Positions 14,002 through 23,319 of a DNA stretch of 51,648 bases are shown here, in pieces. Source of the stretch: a virus; the IMG/VR virus record IMGVR_UViG_3300050821_009611, positions 1 to 51,648 of that record, one strand, 5' to 3'. Below the pieces are notes generated by a model. It was not told where the DNA came from and did no database searches. It saw only the letters and a list, made by a program, of their open reading frames with translations. How positions within the stretch are numbered: the stretch's first letter is position 1; each line of letters starts with the position of its first letter. A program made the translations under genes and the position numbers.

Positions 14002-14721
14002 TCAGTTACTCGCAAAGAACCTGCCGAGGTCTGCGGTCGCCTTGTATTTCGGCACTGGCTCCAAGAGCTTGAATGACGACGTAAAGGCGTTGTTCAGCGA
14101 GTAGGCCGTGCGTGGCAGGAACTCCTGATGCTCGGGTGTGAGCCAGTTCTTCCAAACTTCCTTGGCGAGATGCTTCGGCGCTTGGAGCTGGTCTTCGATG
14201 AATGCGCGGAAGATGTGTAGCCGCGCTTCGTCGTCCGTCATCTGGATGGATTGCCAGCGTTCGACGCGGGCTTGCATCGGTGCAAAACCGCGCTGGGCTT
14301 CGTCGATGCCGATTGAGATAGCGTCTTTGAGACGGAAGTTCTTTGAGTGCTTCGCGAGCACAACATCGAAGTCGCCGGAAAAGGCGAGGTTCGAACAACA
14401 GAAAATTCGCACGCCCACGACTATTGAAAGTCGAAATCTTTTCGCGTGGCTATTCCTCACGGCAAGCGCGAAGGAATGGCCGTCGTACCCCTGGTCGAGC
14501 GTCATGCAACCAAAGAAGTCCAAGCCGTCTTTCGTAACGGCGTACTCCTCCCCGGTGACGGCGATATGGCGGAATCCAAGCTGTTCCTGCAAGGCATCGA
14601 CAATCTCGATGTGCGGAATGACCTGGTGGGTTGTCGTGGATTGCGGTGAAGGGACTAAAGCAAGTTCCTGCCGCGTGAGTTTGCCGTTCGTATCGCTACC
14701 GGCGATAAACGTGCTCTCCAT
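14002..14721 (-). CDS. DUF932 family protein (239 aa)
   Basis: It matches the DUF932 phage/plasmid family (PF06067 type): an N-terminal KLTRQELALV, TGEEYAVTKDGLDFFG, RNSHAKRFRLSIVVG and FSGDFDVVLAKHSKNF. The family is common on plasmids and in prophages, and its biochemical role is unknown. Length is normal. A strong Shine-Dalgarno (AGGAGAATT) precedes the ATG. I recall very similar proteins in Acidobacteriota. Confidence 0.8.
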   Translation of the reverse strand: MESTFIAGSDTNGKLTRQELALVPSPQSTTTHQVIPHIEIVDALQEQLGFRHIAVTGEEYAVTKDGLDFFGCMTLDQGYDGHSFALAVRNSHAKRFRLSIVVGVRIFCCSNLAFSGDFDVVLAKHSKNFRLKDAISIGIDEAQRGFAPMQARVERWQSIQMTDDEARLHIFRAFIEDQLQAPKHLAKEVWKNWLTPEHQEFLPRTAYSLNNAFTSSFKLLEPVPKYKATADLGRFFASN

Positions 14722-14891
14722 AATTCTCCTATTCAGTTTTCAAGTTTCAGATGGCGGAGGCGTCATCTTGCGATGAAGGGCGGTAGCCCGTGCGCCCCCG
14801 TGGTTCGAGCAAAAGTATGCTCGCGACCACCTAAGAGGCTGGCCAGGGGGTCGAAAAGCCCTGCGTGTTTCTCAGGTGGACGCGAAGACGC

Positions 14892-15089
14892 TTACTGTTG
14901 AGGAGCTGATGCGGCGGCCAAGACGGCGCTCTTATGGAAATACTGCGTGAGGATGAAGTTCAATGCAACGACCACTGAACTAATCCATGTGACGTTGGGA
15001 TAGACCTGTAGGATCGCGCCGAAAAAGAAATAGGCGACGGTGACGGTGTTGCTCCAAAACACTGGCGATTTGATGAGTGAAAAGTTCAC
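14892..15089 (-). CDS. putative holin (65 aa, two transmembrane segments)
   Basis: Two closely spaced hydrophobic segments (VTVAYFFFGAILQVY and WISSVVVALNFILTQYF) with a short turn, as in small class II holins. It sits directly after the peptidase gene, where a lysis pore gene is expected. The GTG at 15089 is taken as the start because it follows the GGTCGTAAACC motif by 13 nt; an upstream alternative start at 15155 would overlap the peptidase gene. Family assignment is not certain. Confidence 0.55.
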   Translation of the reverse strand: MNFSLIKSPVFWSNTVTVAYFFFGAILQVYPNVTWISSVVVALNFILTQYFHKSAVLAAASAPQQ

Positions 15090-15099
15090 TTGATTTGTG

Positions 15100-15117
15100 A
15101 TTGGTTTACGACCTTTG
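15100..15117 (-). promoter_or_regulatory. AAAGGTCGTAAACC motif, copy 3
   Basis: Minus-strand AAAGGTCGTAAACCAATC lies 13 nt before the GTG of the putative holin and inside the end of the peptidase gene. It is one substitution away from the core seen before other genes. Confidence 0.4.
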
Positions 15118-16008
15118 TTGGAAAAATGCCTCAACAGCCGCCAAGCCTTCGGCAAGCTCCTGGAGCAGCGAAAGCTTTTGGGTATGAGGCATGTCGGGAC
15201 TGTTATTGATCTGCGTCACGATGGATGATGCCTGTGTGACGACCTGTGCTACCGCTTGCTGGACGACCGCAAGATCAACGGCCGTTCCACTTTCGATGAT
15301 GAAGACGGGCGTGATGTACTGCTTATGGATCATCTTCACGGCAAATGCCGGGTTCGGCTCGGCCGAATCAATGACACGCAGGTTGTTGGCATCGTAGCCG
15401 TCCGCCACGAGAAAATGGCCGTACTTCGTTGTCGTGAATGTCGGCGTCGCCGTGCCAAAGAACCCATCATCACATTTGATGAGAAGTAAGACTGCCTTGT
15501 TTTGGAAGATGAGTTGCTGCAATGAGGCGAAATCCGTATTGCCAAAACCATAGGATGCGATCTTACTTTGTGCCGCGTTCGAGTCCATCGCAGGAGTAAC
15601 GACGGACGGATCACAATATTGCGGGTGGGGAAGCGTAACATCATTCTCAAGCGGCTCATAATCATCAGCACCGACTTTCTGGAGCCATTTGAAGATGGCC
15701 CGCATGTCGGTTCCGGCATCGATCGCATAGCCGTCGTGCACGGGCGATTTCGGGTCTTTCAGTTTGATTGCGCCATAGCGAGGGGATTTGCGCGTGTTGG
15801 CCTGGCACTGCGCGTTATCGAGGATCGCCTTCAGGTGACTACCAGCGTGTTCGCCACAGAAGAATGTCTTGCCTTGGAAGTTACGCTGGAGCCAGGTATT
15901 GTCCGGCAGAAATGTCGCGGGAATCGTAGCAGGCGCGACAACTCCACCGAGTAAAATATCCCGTTCGTCGAGGGGTCTTTCCAACGCGCGGAGGTGCGAG
16001 AAATCCAT
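15106..16008 (-). CDS. papain-like (C1/C39-type) cysteine peptidase (300 aa)
   Basis: FFCGEHAGSHLKAIL near residue 50 supplies a candidate catalytic Cys, and KYGHFLVADGYDANN near residue 195 the His, in the order of papain-fold peptidases. A DAGTDMRAIFKWLQKVG segment resembles the C1 family. The C-terminal 80 residues are a predicted helical bundle. Next to a putative holin it may be the endolysin, cleaving wall peptides or proteins, or a virion-associated peptidase. No signal peptide is seen. Confidence 0.6.
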   Translation of the reverse strand: MDFSHLRALERPLDERDILLGGVVAPATIPATFLPDNTWLQRNFQGKTFFCGEHAGSHLKAILDNAQCQANTRKSPRYGAIKLKDPKSPVHDGYAIDAGTDMRAIFKWLQKVGADDYEPLENDVTLPHPQYCDPSVVTPAMDSNAAQSKIASYGFGNTDFASLQQLIFQNKAVLLLIKCDDGFFGTATPTFTTTKYGHFLVADGYDANNLRVIDSAEPNPAFAVKMIHKQYITPVFIIESGTAVDLAVVQQAVAQVVTQASSIVTQINNSPDMPHTQKLSLLQELAEGLAAVEAFFQQRS

Positions 16009-16233
16009 TGCCTTCAGTATGAGTTTTTCACGGGATTTTACAAGGTCAGTATCTGTGTATAAAGCACTCCCCCGGCCATAAAGACGGCAGGGGAGTGGTC
16101 ATAATGCAGAAAACATAGAATCGCTTATAATGCCCGTAAATGCTGGGTTTTCATAATCCCCTCCCCTCTTCATGGTCTCTTAAAACTTGATTTGGCATCG
16201 AAAACGAGAGACACCGGCGGCAGGGGAGTGAGG

Positions 16234-16641
16234 TTACGCAGTCTTTGTTGTAACCGTGATGCTACGCTCGGACTTCAGGAGTTCGCTTACGCCTGCGACG
16301 AGCGATTCGAGAGCCTTGGAGGAGTTCTTGATGTATTCCGCGAGCGCGGGATCGCGGTTCTGGAGGATGTCGAGGTATTCCTTGATGGTCTGGTCCTTGA
16401 GGCGGATCTGCTCTTCGAGCCTTACCCGCTTATCGTGTTCTTCGCCAAGAGCTTGCTGGAGCTCGGCGATGCGGACATCTTGGGCATCGATCCGCTGGTT
16501 TAGAAGTTGTATCGTTTTCGTCGCATCTTCCAAACCGTCTGATTTTTTCTGGCTACGTCCGTTATACCAAAGCGCGATTGCGGCAACGCCCATAAAGAGG
16601 AAGGTTCCGTATGTGGCGATGGATTGAAAGTCTACATTCAT
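16234..16641 (-). CDS. membrane-anchored coiled-coil protein (135 aa)
   Basis: One N-terminal transmembrane segment (about residues 10-25) is followed by a long charged coiled coil (roughly 30-95) and a polar tail. The architecture matches i-spanin/Rz-like lysis proteins and also some tail-associated membrane proteins. It lies between the peptidase and a tail-fibre gene. The preceding 225 bp (16009-16233) contain no gene but hold two copies of CGGCAGGGGAGTG and a CACTCCCC/GGGGAGTG hairpin. Confidence 0.5.
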   Translation of the reverse strand: MNVDFQSIATYGTFLFMGVAAIALWYNGRSQKKSDGLEDATKTIQLLNQRIDAQDVRIAELQQALGEEHDKRVRLEEQIRLKDQTIKEYLDILQNRDPALAEYIKNSSKALESLVAGVSELLKSERSITVTTKTA

Positions 16642-16643
16642 GG

Positions 16644-18395
16644 TTATGTGAATTCAGTATTCAACCCGACATAAGAGAATCCGGTTCCTCCCGACTGTCC
16701 ACCCTGTCGAGTTCCAGTTCCCCCGGTTCCTCCCGTTACGGTTATTGTCCCTGAATTAGCCGTAAGAGAGTTGTAGAGGATAACCACGCAACCGCCTCCT
16801 CCACCAGAACCGCCGAACGTAGTAGTCGCGCCAGTATTTGCCACCTCCGACGTTCCGACTCCACCATCCGTATTTGATCCACCACCAGATGTACTTGCGG
16901 CTGTTGTCCATGAAGTTGACCCACTTCCATTTCCACCGTTCTGCCCTTTGCAAGTTATTGTTTGCGTAAAATTCAATGCGCCTTCGCATTCAATATAAAG
17001 CCCAAGCCCTCCTGCACCGTTCGTCCCTGCATTGATGGAGCCTCCCCCTGCGCCAGCTCCAGCAAAAACCGATTGCGCCGAAAAAGGCCCAGCTGAAAGA
17101 TAGACCCCTTCTCCGACGATATTCGTATATGTCGTCTCAATAGAAGGTCCTGGCTGTCCAAAGTTAGAAGCGAAGGAATAAGGAGAACGCGGTCCTTTGC
17201 CAGAAAGGGAAACCCCATGATTTCCCGCCGAAGCACCAAGGCTGTCGCCAAGAATTGCCGGGGTTGCCGATGAAGTAATCGTGACATTGCCGGTCGATTT
17301 CAATACGACAACGCAACCATTTGCAGATGGATTGCTGAATGTCAATTGCCCAGTACCTGTGATCGATATCGAGCTATAATTCTTGACGTAATAAGATGCG
17401 CCTCCGAGGTTGATGGTCGTCGTGCCGCTCGTGATTGAGAGGGCGCCGTCGGCTCCCGTGCCGCCAAACTTAGTGAAGGCGACCGGTTGGCCTCCCGACA
17501 GGATGTTGTGCGAATAGATGGTATTGAACTGTTTCGCGTTGCTTCCGAGGTTGCGGGTGTTGTCGGCATCCGGGATGAAGTCCTGCGAAATGTTCGTGAA
17601 ATCTGTGATCACGTCGGGAAACGACCGCACATCGGCCTGTATGTATCCCTGCCCTGATTGCTGATTTGCAAAATCATAGAGAGCCGTTTCTCCGACGACG
17701 TTATATAGTTCGCAGATGGGAACCTTGGTGTAGGTCGGGTAAGTCGGCGGCACCGGGGAGACATTTTCTGAGCCGGTAGTCCATGCGAGAGTTCCGGTAT
17801 TGTCGATCGTGAGAAGGTCGATGCGCGGGTTAGATACCGGAGCCGTCACGAGGGGTGTGCTACCGCCGGCGAATTTGACTTGCGTGCCGTTGATGTAATA
17901 GGTTCCCGGCTCAACGTAGAGCTCCATGGTCTGCGCCGTGTAGGAGCCGCTCGTGAAGGTCGTCGAGCCGCTGAATGACGTAAGCGAGGCGCTGATCGTC
18001 GTATTGAGGGAATAGACCGTGATGGTGGTTCCCGAAAGGGATACACCGATGTAGGCGAGCAGTTGTTGGTTCGCCAAAGTGAGCGCAATTTGGTTCGCAT
18101 TCGTGAGCCACGGATTCTGCAATAGGTTCATCACGTTCGCAAGGGTGAGGGCGGCCGTTCCTACGATCTTGAATTCCCCCGGATTGGCGATCGATCCGGT
18201 CTTGCCCGTGAGAACGATACCCGTCCCGTTTACCGTGAAGGTGAGTGTCTGGGCGTTGCTCGGGTTCGTGCCGAGGGCGAACGCTCCGAGCTGCTGATGC
18301 GCCAAGAGTGCCGATGCGCCTTTGGCATCGTCAACGAGGGTATTGTATTGACCCGGCTGTCCCAACGCCCCGCTTACCAGTTTGAAAGATTTCAT
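16644..18395 (-). CDS. glycine-rich tail fibre or appendage protein (583 aa)
   Basis: A long Ser/Thr/Gly/Asn-rich protein. The N-terminal 230 residues look like a fibre adaptor (TMELYVEPGTYYING, VSNPRIDLLTIDNTG). A middle segment, DNTRNLGSNAKQFNTIYSHNIL, is the tail-fibre repeat often found before receptor-binding tips. The final 200 residues are Gly-rich, as in trimeric polyglycine fibre tips. It is likely the receptor-binding fibre, located after the baseplate genes. Its start overlaps the stop of the HNH gene as ATGA. Confidence 0.65.
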   Translation of the reverse strand: MKSFKLVSGALGQPGQYNTLVDDAKGASALLAHQQLGAFALGTNPSNAQTLTFTVNGTGIVLTGKTGSIANPGEFKIVGTAALTLANVMNLLQNPWLTNANQIALTLANQQLLAYIGVSLSGTTITVYSLNTTISASLTSFSGSTTFTSGSYTAQTMELYVEPGTYYINGTQVKFAGGSTPLVTAPVSNPRIDLLTIDNTGTLAWTTGSENVSPVPPTYPTYTKVPICELYNVVGETALYDFANQQSGQGYIQADVRSFPDVITDFTNISQDFIPDADNTRNLGSNAKQFNTIYSHNILSGGQPVAFTKFGGTGADGALSITSGTTTINLGGASYYVKNYSSISITGTGQLTFSNPSANGCVVVLKSTGNVTITSSATPAILGDSLGASAGNHGVSLSGKGPRSPYSFASNFGQPGPSIETTYTNIVGEGVYLSAGPFSAQSVFAGAGAGGGSINAGTNGAGGLGLYIECEGALNFTQTITCKGQNGGNGSGSTSWTTAASTSGGGSNTDGGVGTSEVANTGATTTFGGSGGGGGCVVILYNSLTANSGTITVTGGTGGTGTRQGGQSGGTGFSYVGLNTEFT

Positions 18396-19078
18396 GCGGC
18401 AATAATGGCTTTAAATTTGGCGACTATTGGTGCTGTATCAAATTTCTTGATTTGGACACGTTTGCTCCCGTTGCAGTGTCCGCAAAGAGGTTGAATATTG
18501 GTGATGTCCGTAGAACCGCCTTTTTTGATTGGAACGATGTGATCTACCGTAAGTTTTATCTCTGGCTCACTTTTGACGCATGATGGGCATGTAAACAGGT
18601 AGCCACGTTTGAGTGCTAACCATTCGCCGAGGGTGTAAGAACCCTCAGCTCCACGTCTCCATGCCTTCCGAATTCGGCTATAATGATTCACGCGCTGAGG
18701 GTTTGCCTTCATCCACTTCGAATGGCTTTCACTTCGAGTAACGCCACCTTTCCAGCGAGGATTGCCTGCGCCTTTCCAACGTTCCGAAAACATATGCTTA
18801 GCTTCTTTGGAATGATGGTTTGTGCGCCCCGTCATCCAAATGCCAAAGTTATGAGCTTTGGCGTAAGCCGATTGTCGCGCAATCGATTCTTCGGTGCGAT
18901 GCGCCGACATTCGACTGCGCCGAATCTTCATACAATCTTTGCTTCCACAGGTCTTGAGTAAACCAAGAAATTGTTTAGTAATGCACCGAGGTTTATCACA
19001 GACGACACACCTAATTACTGCGATTGAGTTTCCGTTGTTATAATGTCGCTTATTACAAATGGTGCAGGGAGTAATCAT
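18392..19078 (-). CDS. HNH homing endonuclease (228 aa)
   Basis: The C-terminal HNH domain has CPSC, VDHIVPIKKGGSTDI, NIQPLCGHCNGSK, with both zinc Cys pairs and the catalytic His. Two further Cys pairs near the N-terminus (CTIC, CVVC) and a basic linker suggest DNA targeting. It is a free-standing gene wedged between tail genes, typical for phage homing endonucleases. It overlaps the fibre gene by 4 bp. Confidence 0.85.
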   Translation of the reverse strand: MITPCTICNKRHYNNGNSIAVIRCVVCDKPRCITKQFLGLLKTCGSKDCMKIRRSRMSAHRTEESIARQSAYAKAHNFGIWMTGRTNHHSKEAKHMFSERWKGAGNPRWKGGVTRSESHSKWMKANPQRVNHYSRIRKAWRRGAEGSYTLGEWLALKRGYLFTCPSCVKSEPEIKLTVDHIVPIKKGGSTDITNIQPLCGHCNGSKRVQIKKFDTAPIVAKFKAIIAA

Positions 19079-19087
19079 GTTAGAACA

Positions 19088-19645
19088 TTAAGTTAGAAGG
19101 AAGTCAACTTCGATTGTCGAATCTGAACCCGCGCTCTTGCTATACGGGGATGAAAATAGCGCGTGGTTGAACATGTTACCGCTGCCGATTGAGGACGTTC
19201 CGCCAATGAATGTCCCGAACTCGTAGTACGTTCCGTTTGCCAAAACGGCATCCGGGAAAAAGAACTGGAGCTGCGCTTCATTGAATCCGATGTCGGCGCC
19301 ATAACTAACGCTCGTCCGGTTCGTGGGCGTGGTGAGCGCGATATCGATATTCGTGGGCGTCGTACTGCCAGTGCCGATCTCGCCCCACGCTATCCCCAAC
19401 GGAAATGCAAACGAGCCGGTATAGGCACTCAGGAGGAACTGAACGATGATGTCATAGCCGTAATTGAGGGAATAGACAACGAGATTCTTCTGCTCAACCT
19501 CAACCTTGCCGGCTTTGATGAGCCGCTGCGCATCGTCAATCCTGCCGGACGCCCTAAGTTCGTTGTAGCGGTCGATGGTACCCGCCGGGTGGGAGCGTAT
19601 GATAACTGTTCCCACGATCCCTGCTTGTTCTTTGAGTTCTTGCAT
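19088..19645 (-). CDS. tail or baseplate protein (185 aa)
   Basis: Not assigned. An N-terminal helical segment with TIDRYNELRASGRIDDAQRL is followed by a beta-rich region (GIAWGEIGTGSTTPT, TYYEFGTFIGG) typical of short structural proteins between baseplate hub and fibre. The ATG at 19645 was preferred over an in-frame GTG four codons upstream. Position after the hub protein supports a virion role. Confidence 0.5.
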   Translation of the reverse strand: MQELKEQAGIVGTVIIRSHPAGTIDRYNELRASGRIDDAQRLIKAGKVEVEQKNLVVYSLNYGYDIIVQFLLSAYTGSFAFPLGIAWGEIGTGSTTPTNIDIALTTPTNRTSVSYGADIGFNEAQLQFFFPDAVLANGTYYEFGTFIGGTSSIGSGNMFNHALFSSPYSKSAGSDSTIEVDFLLT

Positions 19646-19693
19646 GGGTCTTTTCACTAACTATAAAGAATCACCGGAAAAACGCCATGTGCA

Positions 19694-21175
19694 TTACTCC
19701 CACACGAAAAATGCCCACTTTATCTGGCTCGACACGTTGCCCCAATGGTACGGGCGGGAACTTGTGGTCGGCGTAAGCACATCCGTGATCGTGATGCCCT
19801 CCGCCACCACTTCAAGGTTCTCGTTCACCGTGGAATCGTCCACCTGCGTCTGGTTGGCCTCCTGCTGCAACAGCGTCGTCATGAGGTCGGTGAAGGTCAC
19901 ATTATCCGACCCGATGCACTCGACTTGGTATTCGAGCTGGCCGTTCGCGCCCGGCACGAAGCCGGTCGCCTCAACCCGCTTAATGACAAGCTGCTTATTT
20001 GAGATCCCGAAAGCGGGAAGGTTCACAGTGATGGCCTGTCCGATGGCGCATCCCGCAATGAGCGTCTTGAACTTGATGTCGTACACGGGATGCCCGAACT
20101 GGAGGATGGCGGCCTGCGCACGCTGCTGGGCTTCAGGGACGCTCACAATCTTGATGTCCACGATAACCGTCTGGTATTCGCCATAAGTGGCGATGCTCGA
20201 CGCGTTCGAGGCATGGGCGACGATGGGGACTTTAGCGTTGCCATAGACTTTCACCGTCTGTCCCGCGGTTGGCGCGCCACCGGTGAACTCAATCCACCGC
20301 TGTGCGTCGTTATAAAGCACCTGCACGCTTCCGGGGCTCGTCTGGTTCGCGATGCCGACGCTTTGCGCGACGCCATTCAGCGTGACGGTGATGGTGTTCG
20401 AAGTGTATGGATAGGAGGTCGTAAAAAACTGTGCAATACCGTCGGTCTTGAACGTATCGGGAGTGTTGCCAGCAGTGAAGGTTTTGATATAGTTCCCGCC
20501 GATCACGTACACGCTGTTCTGCATGTTCTGCAAGCTCAAATCGACGTCGAGCGAGTTCCATTCAATCTTGCCGCTCGTGGCATCCACCGTGACTGGCGCG
20601 ACGCCGCCCTCGCCAACAGCGTTCTCTACATCTCCGAGAAAGAAATGGATATCCTTGTTGGGATCGATATACCAGTCCCAGCCAATCAGCTTTGCGAGCG
20701 ACTGGAGGCATTTTGTGCCTTGCTGGTAATTGAACTTAATCGAAGGCACGAGGAAATTGCCGCGTTGGACGTGGTTGGTGGTGAAGCCCTTACCGCTGGC
20801 AAAATTAGTAACGATGTCGGCCACGATGTCGGCCGGGTCCATCATCGCGTAGTTTTTCTTAACGAGCACGCCGTCGAATAAATACCCATAATCTGTGCAA
20901 ATGATCTGCGACACCATTCGCAAACCCTCAATCGTGGTTTCGACTTCAGTCACAGTCCCGCCGAAGATCAAACCGCTCAAATCGTATAGTTTGATGGCGT
21001 CGCCGATTACCGGCACTGTAATGATGGGATAGGTCTGGCCGATACCGTGGCGGACAGTAAAACGCAACGTGGAGGTCTCCTTTGTCAAAACGCTCGTCAT
21101 GTCGATTGACTTCCAGTCAACTGAGCTACTGATATCGGTTGAGCCATCCAGAATGTAGACGGGATTCGCGGGCAT
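19694..21175 (-). CDS. baseplate hub / tail-associated protein (493 aa)
   Basis: It lies directly after the tape measure, where siphophages encode distal tail and hub proteins. The beta-rich N-terminus (VYILDGSTDISSSVDWKSI), the FGGTVTEVE ... CTDYGYLFD segment and a GQAITVNLPAFGISNKQLVIKRVEA region are like gp27/prophage tail-hub proteins. About 500 residues is a normal length. No peptidase or hydrolase domain is visible. Confidence 0.6.
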   Translation of the reverse strand: MPANPVYILDGSTDISSSVDWKSIDMTSVLTKETSTLRFTVRHGIGQTYPIITVPVIGDAIKLYDLSGLIFGGTVTEVETTIEGLRMVSQIICTDYGYLFDGVLVKKNYAMMDPADIVADIVTNFASGKGFTTNHVQRGNFLVPSIKFNYQQGTKCLQSLAKLIGWDWYIDPNKDIHFFLGDVENAVGEGGVAPVTVDATSGKIEWNSLDVDLSLQNMQNSVYVIGGNYIKTFTAGNTPDTFKTDGIAQFFTTSYPYTSNTITVTLNGVAQSVGIANQTSPGSVQVLYNDAQRWIEFTGGAPTAGQTVKVYGNAKVPIVAHASNASSIATYGEYQTVIVDIKIVSVPEAQQRAQAAILQFGHPVYDIKFKTLIAGCAIGQAITVNLPAFGISNKQLVIKRVEATGFVPGANGQLEYQVECIGSDNVTFTDLMTTLLQQEANQTQVDDSTVNENLEVVAEGITITDVLTPTTSSRPYHWGNVSSQIKWAFFVWE

Positions 21176-21177
21176 GT

Positions 21178-22920
21178 TTATACGGCGTAATTTCTTACTC
21201 GGAGAGAAGCGTTAATCTGCTTCGCAATCATGTCACCGATCTGCCTGATGGCCGACTGGTCGGCCGGGAAAATGCCCCCGTTGATATTCACAACGATCTG
21301 CGTGCCGGCGCCCGCACCACCGCCGAGCCCAGATAGCGGGACGACTGCTTCCGGCCCGGCTTCGCCGATAAGGGCCAAGGTCGGCTGCGTGACGAATCCC
21401 CCGGCAGCAAGCATGGGGATATCAGGAATACTGAAGCCGAGATTCACGGCTGGCGTTGCGAGCTTCGTGCCGGGGATGGCGATAGAGGGCAGTGAAATAT
21501 GGAGCGCGTCGAGAGCATTGATGAATCCGTTGATCGCCGAGATCACATCGTTCACGCCTGTCTTCACGATATTTTGTATCGTGTTCCAGATGTTCTGGAG
21601 AAAATTGCTCATGTCGGTCCAAACGGCGTTCCACTCGTCTTGGATGAATGCCATTGAAGTATGAAAAATATTCTTTATCCAAGTCCACGCAGCGGTAAGC
21701 GCTGCCTCCATGATTTCTAACGTTGCGGCCAGGTTATCTTTGATGTATGTCCAATTTGCGGCGATGGCGACGGCAACAGCCGCAAGCGCGGCGGCTCCAA
21801 CCGCGACAGCCGCAGCGACACCGATGAAAGCAGCGCTCAAGCCAGCTGTGAGCGCAAGGCCGACGGTTCCCGCAATGATGAGCAGGGTGCCAAGAATGGT
21901 CAGCGTAACGCCGAGCACACCAACGAACGCAAGGATGGCCTCCGTCAGTTTTGGGTGGGCGGTTGTCCAGGCATCGACAGCATCAATGATTTTCACGAAA
22001 ATCTCCAAAAGGTTGGTGAGCATCGGTAACTGCGTACCGCCCATGTCGGCGAGGAGTTTGTTGAAACTAGACATGGCGACCGCAAGCGATCCGGTAAGCG
22101 TTCCGGCATATGCCTGCGCCTGACCGTTCACGGCTCCTTGCACCGCTTCAAGGGCCGACATACCAGAAAGGCCGTCCTTGATCTGGATGCCGTAGGTCGC
22201 GAGCGCGCGGCCCTGCCCGTTCATGGCGAGGATGACCTGGTTGGTCGCTGTGGCAAGATCGATATTCTTGGCTCGTGCCAAGTCCATTGCGGCCTGGTTC
22301 ACCTGCATGGCATCGCTCACGCTTTTCGTTGCGGTGAATGCTTGGGAAAGGCTTCTCGTACTATCTGCGACTGAGAAGCCAAGCGCGACATTAGCGTTGG
22401 CTTGCGATTCGAGGGTGGCAACGAGGGCATCGCCAGATTCGCCGTTTAGCTTTTGCGAGTTCGTAAGAATATCGAGCTGCGCCTGATATTTGGCAATATT
22501 AACCTGATCGGTGGCAATCTTCGCCGCCGCGGCTTCATGCGCAGCAGCGACTTTGACGGTGCTGCCAGTATGCGTGTCGAGGGTAGCCGTCGCGCTCGCG
22601 ATTGATGCCTTATAACTGTCGATTTTGTCCTGGAGAAACTTTACCTGCGTGGAGTATGAGCCGGTCTCGTTGCTGGCGCTCTTCATGGCGTCTGTGACCG
22701 CCTGTTTCAGGTTGTCCTGCGATTCCTGGACGTTGGCCGCCGAATCAACGATCCCGACATAAGCGCCCGTGATTGCCGCACCAGCAATAGCAAGTTCGGT
22801 TCCGGCGGTAACCGCCGCTTCGCTCATGTCTTTCAAGTTCTGCTGGGCGGTCTGAAGCCCAGCTGCGGACTGATCGACCGCCTGAATGAGGATCTCCAGG
22901 ATCGACTGCGAAGTTGCCAT
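21178..22920 (-). CDS. tape measure protein (580 aa)
   Basis: An N-terminal Ala/Gln-rich coiled coil (QAVDQSAAGLQTAQQ), long helical repeats, a hydrophobic block around residues 325-390 (ILAFVGVLGVTLTILGTL, then an Ala-rich stretch) and a C-terminal GEAGPEAVVPL motif that recurs in tape measures. It follows the gpG/gpGT chaperones. At the usual 0.15 nm per residue it implies a short tail of under about 100 nm. Confidence 0.88.
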   Translation of the reverse strand: MATSQSILEILIQAVDQSAAGLQTAQQNLKDMSEAAVTAGTELAIAGAAITGAYVGIVDSAANVQESQDNLKQAVTDAMKSASNETGSYSTQVKFLQDKIDSYKASIASATATLDTHTGSTVKVAAAHEAAAAKIATDQVNIAKYQAQLDILTNSQKLNGESGDALVATLESQANANVALGFSVADSTRSLSQAFTATKSVSDAMQVNQAAMDLARAKNIDLATATNQVILAMNGQGRALATYGIQIKDGLSGMSALEAVQGAVNGQAQAYAGTLTGSLAVAMSSFNKLLADMGGTQLPMLTNLLEIFVKIIDAVDAWTTAHPKLTEAILAFVGVLGVTLTILGTLLIIAGTVGLALTAGLSAAFIGVAAAVAVGAAALAAVAVAIAANWTYIKDNLAATLEIMEAALTAAWTWIKNIFHTSMAFIQDEWNAVWTDMSNFLQNIWNTIQNIVKTGVNDVISAINGFINALDALHISLPSIAIPGTKLATPAVNLGFSIPDIPMLAAGGFVTQPTLALIGEAGPEAVVPLSGLGGGAGAGTQIVVNINGGIFPADQSAIRQIGDMIAKQINASLRVRNYAV

Positions 22921-22948
22921 GAAAAGTGTGGGTGATTGGTTTCGCTTA

Positions 22949-23242
22949 TTAGGCCTGTTGCGGTGTGAGAGCCGTTAGTGATTGCGGCTCACCGAGCCAG
23001 TCGCACTGGCGGCACCGCACCATGACGACGCGCATCTTCGGTATCAGGTAGAGGACGACGGCTACTGGCAAGAGAAGAATATCGGCAAGCGCAATCGGAA
23101 TGAGAAGTAGCCAGCCGATAATCGGGATAGCGGCCGTTATGATGCTGCCAAAGAGAAGCGAGGCAGCGAGGCCTGCCGGACTCCATGACCACAGCTTAAA
23201 CGCGTGGCAGTTGGGGCAGGCAATTTTATATTTCTTGAGCAT
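22949..23242 (-). CDS. membrane protein with split zinc ribbon (97 aa)
   Basis: Two hydrophobic segments (about residues 26-48 and 49-66) are bracketed by a CPNC pair near residue 9 and a CRQC pair near residue 77, so a zinc ribbon could close around a membrane hairpin. The family is unknown. It sits between tape measure and chaperones, directly after a doubled copy of the GGTCGAAAA motif. Confidence 0.5.
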   Translation of the reverse strand: MLKKYKIACPNCHAFKLWSWSPAGLAASLLFGSIITAAIPIIGWLLLIPIALADILLLPVAVVLYLIPKMRVVMVRCRQCDWLGEPQSLTALTPQQA

Positions 23243-23260
23243 TGTGAGAACATACTTGGT

Positions 23261-23280
23261 TTTCGACCTTTTCGACCTGC
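23261..23280 (-). promoter_or_regulatory. AAGGTCGAAAACC motif, tandem copy
   Basis: Minus strand reads GCAGGTCGAAAAGGTCGAAA then ACC: the GGTCGAAAA core twice in tandem. It lies about 15 nt before the start of the membrane zinc-ribbon gene. Confidence 0.45.
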
Positions 23281-23319
23281 TTTAACAATGCCCCGAAATG
23301 CCTTTTTTGGCAAGAGTTG

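Noticed and set aside
20090-20881. Plus-strand ORF (263 codons) within the baseplate hub gene
   Set aside because: Antisense to the hub protein, without ribosome site or recognisable domain.
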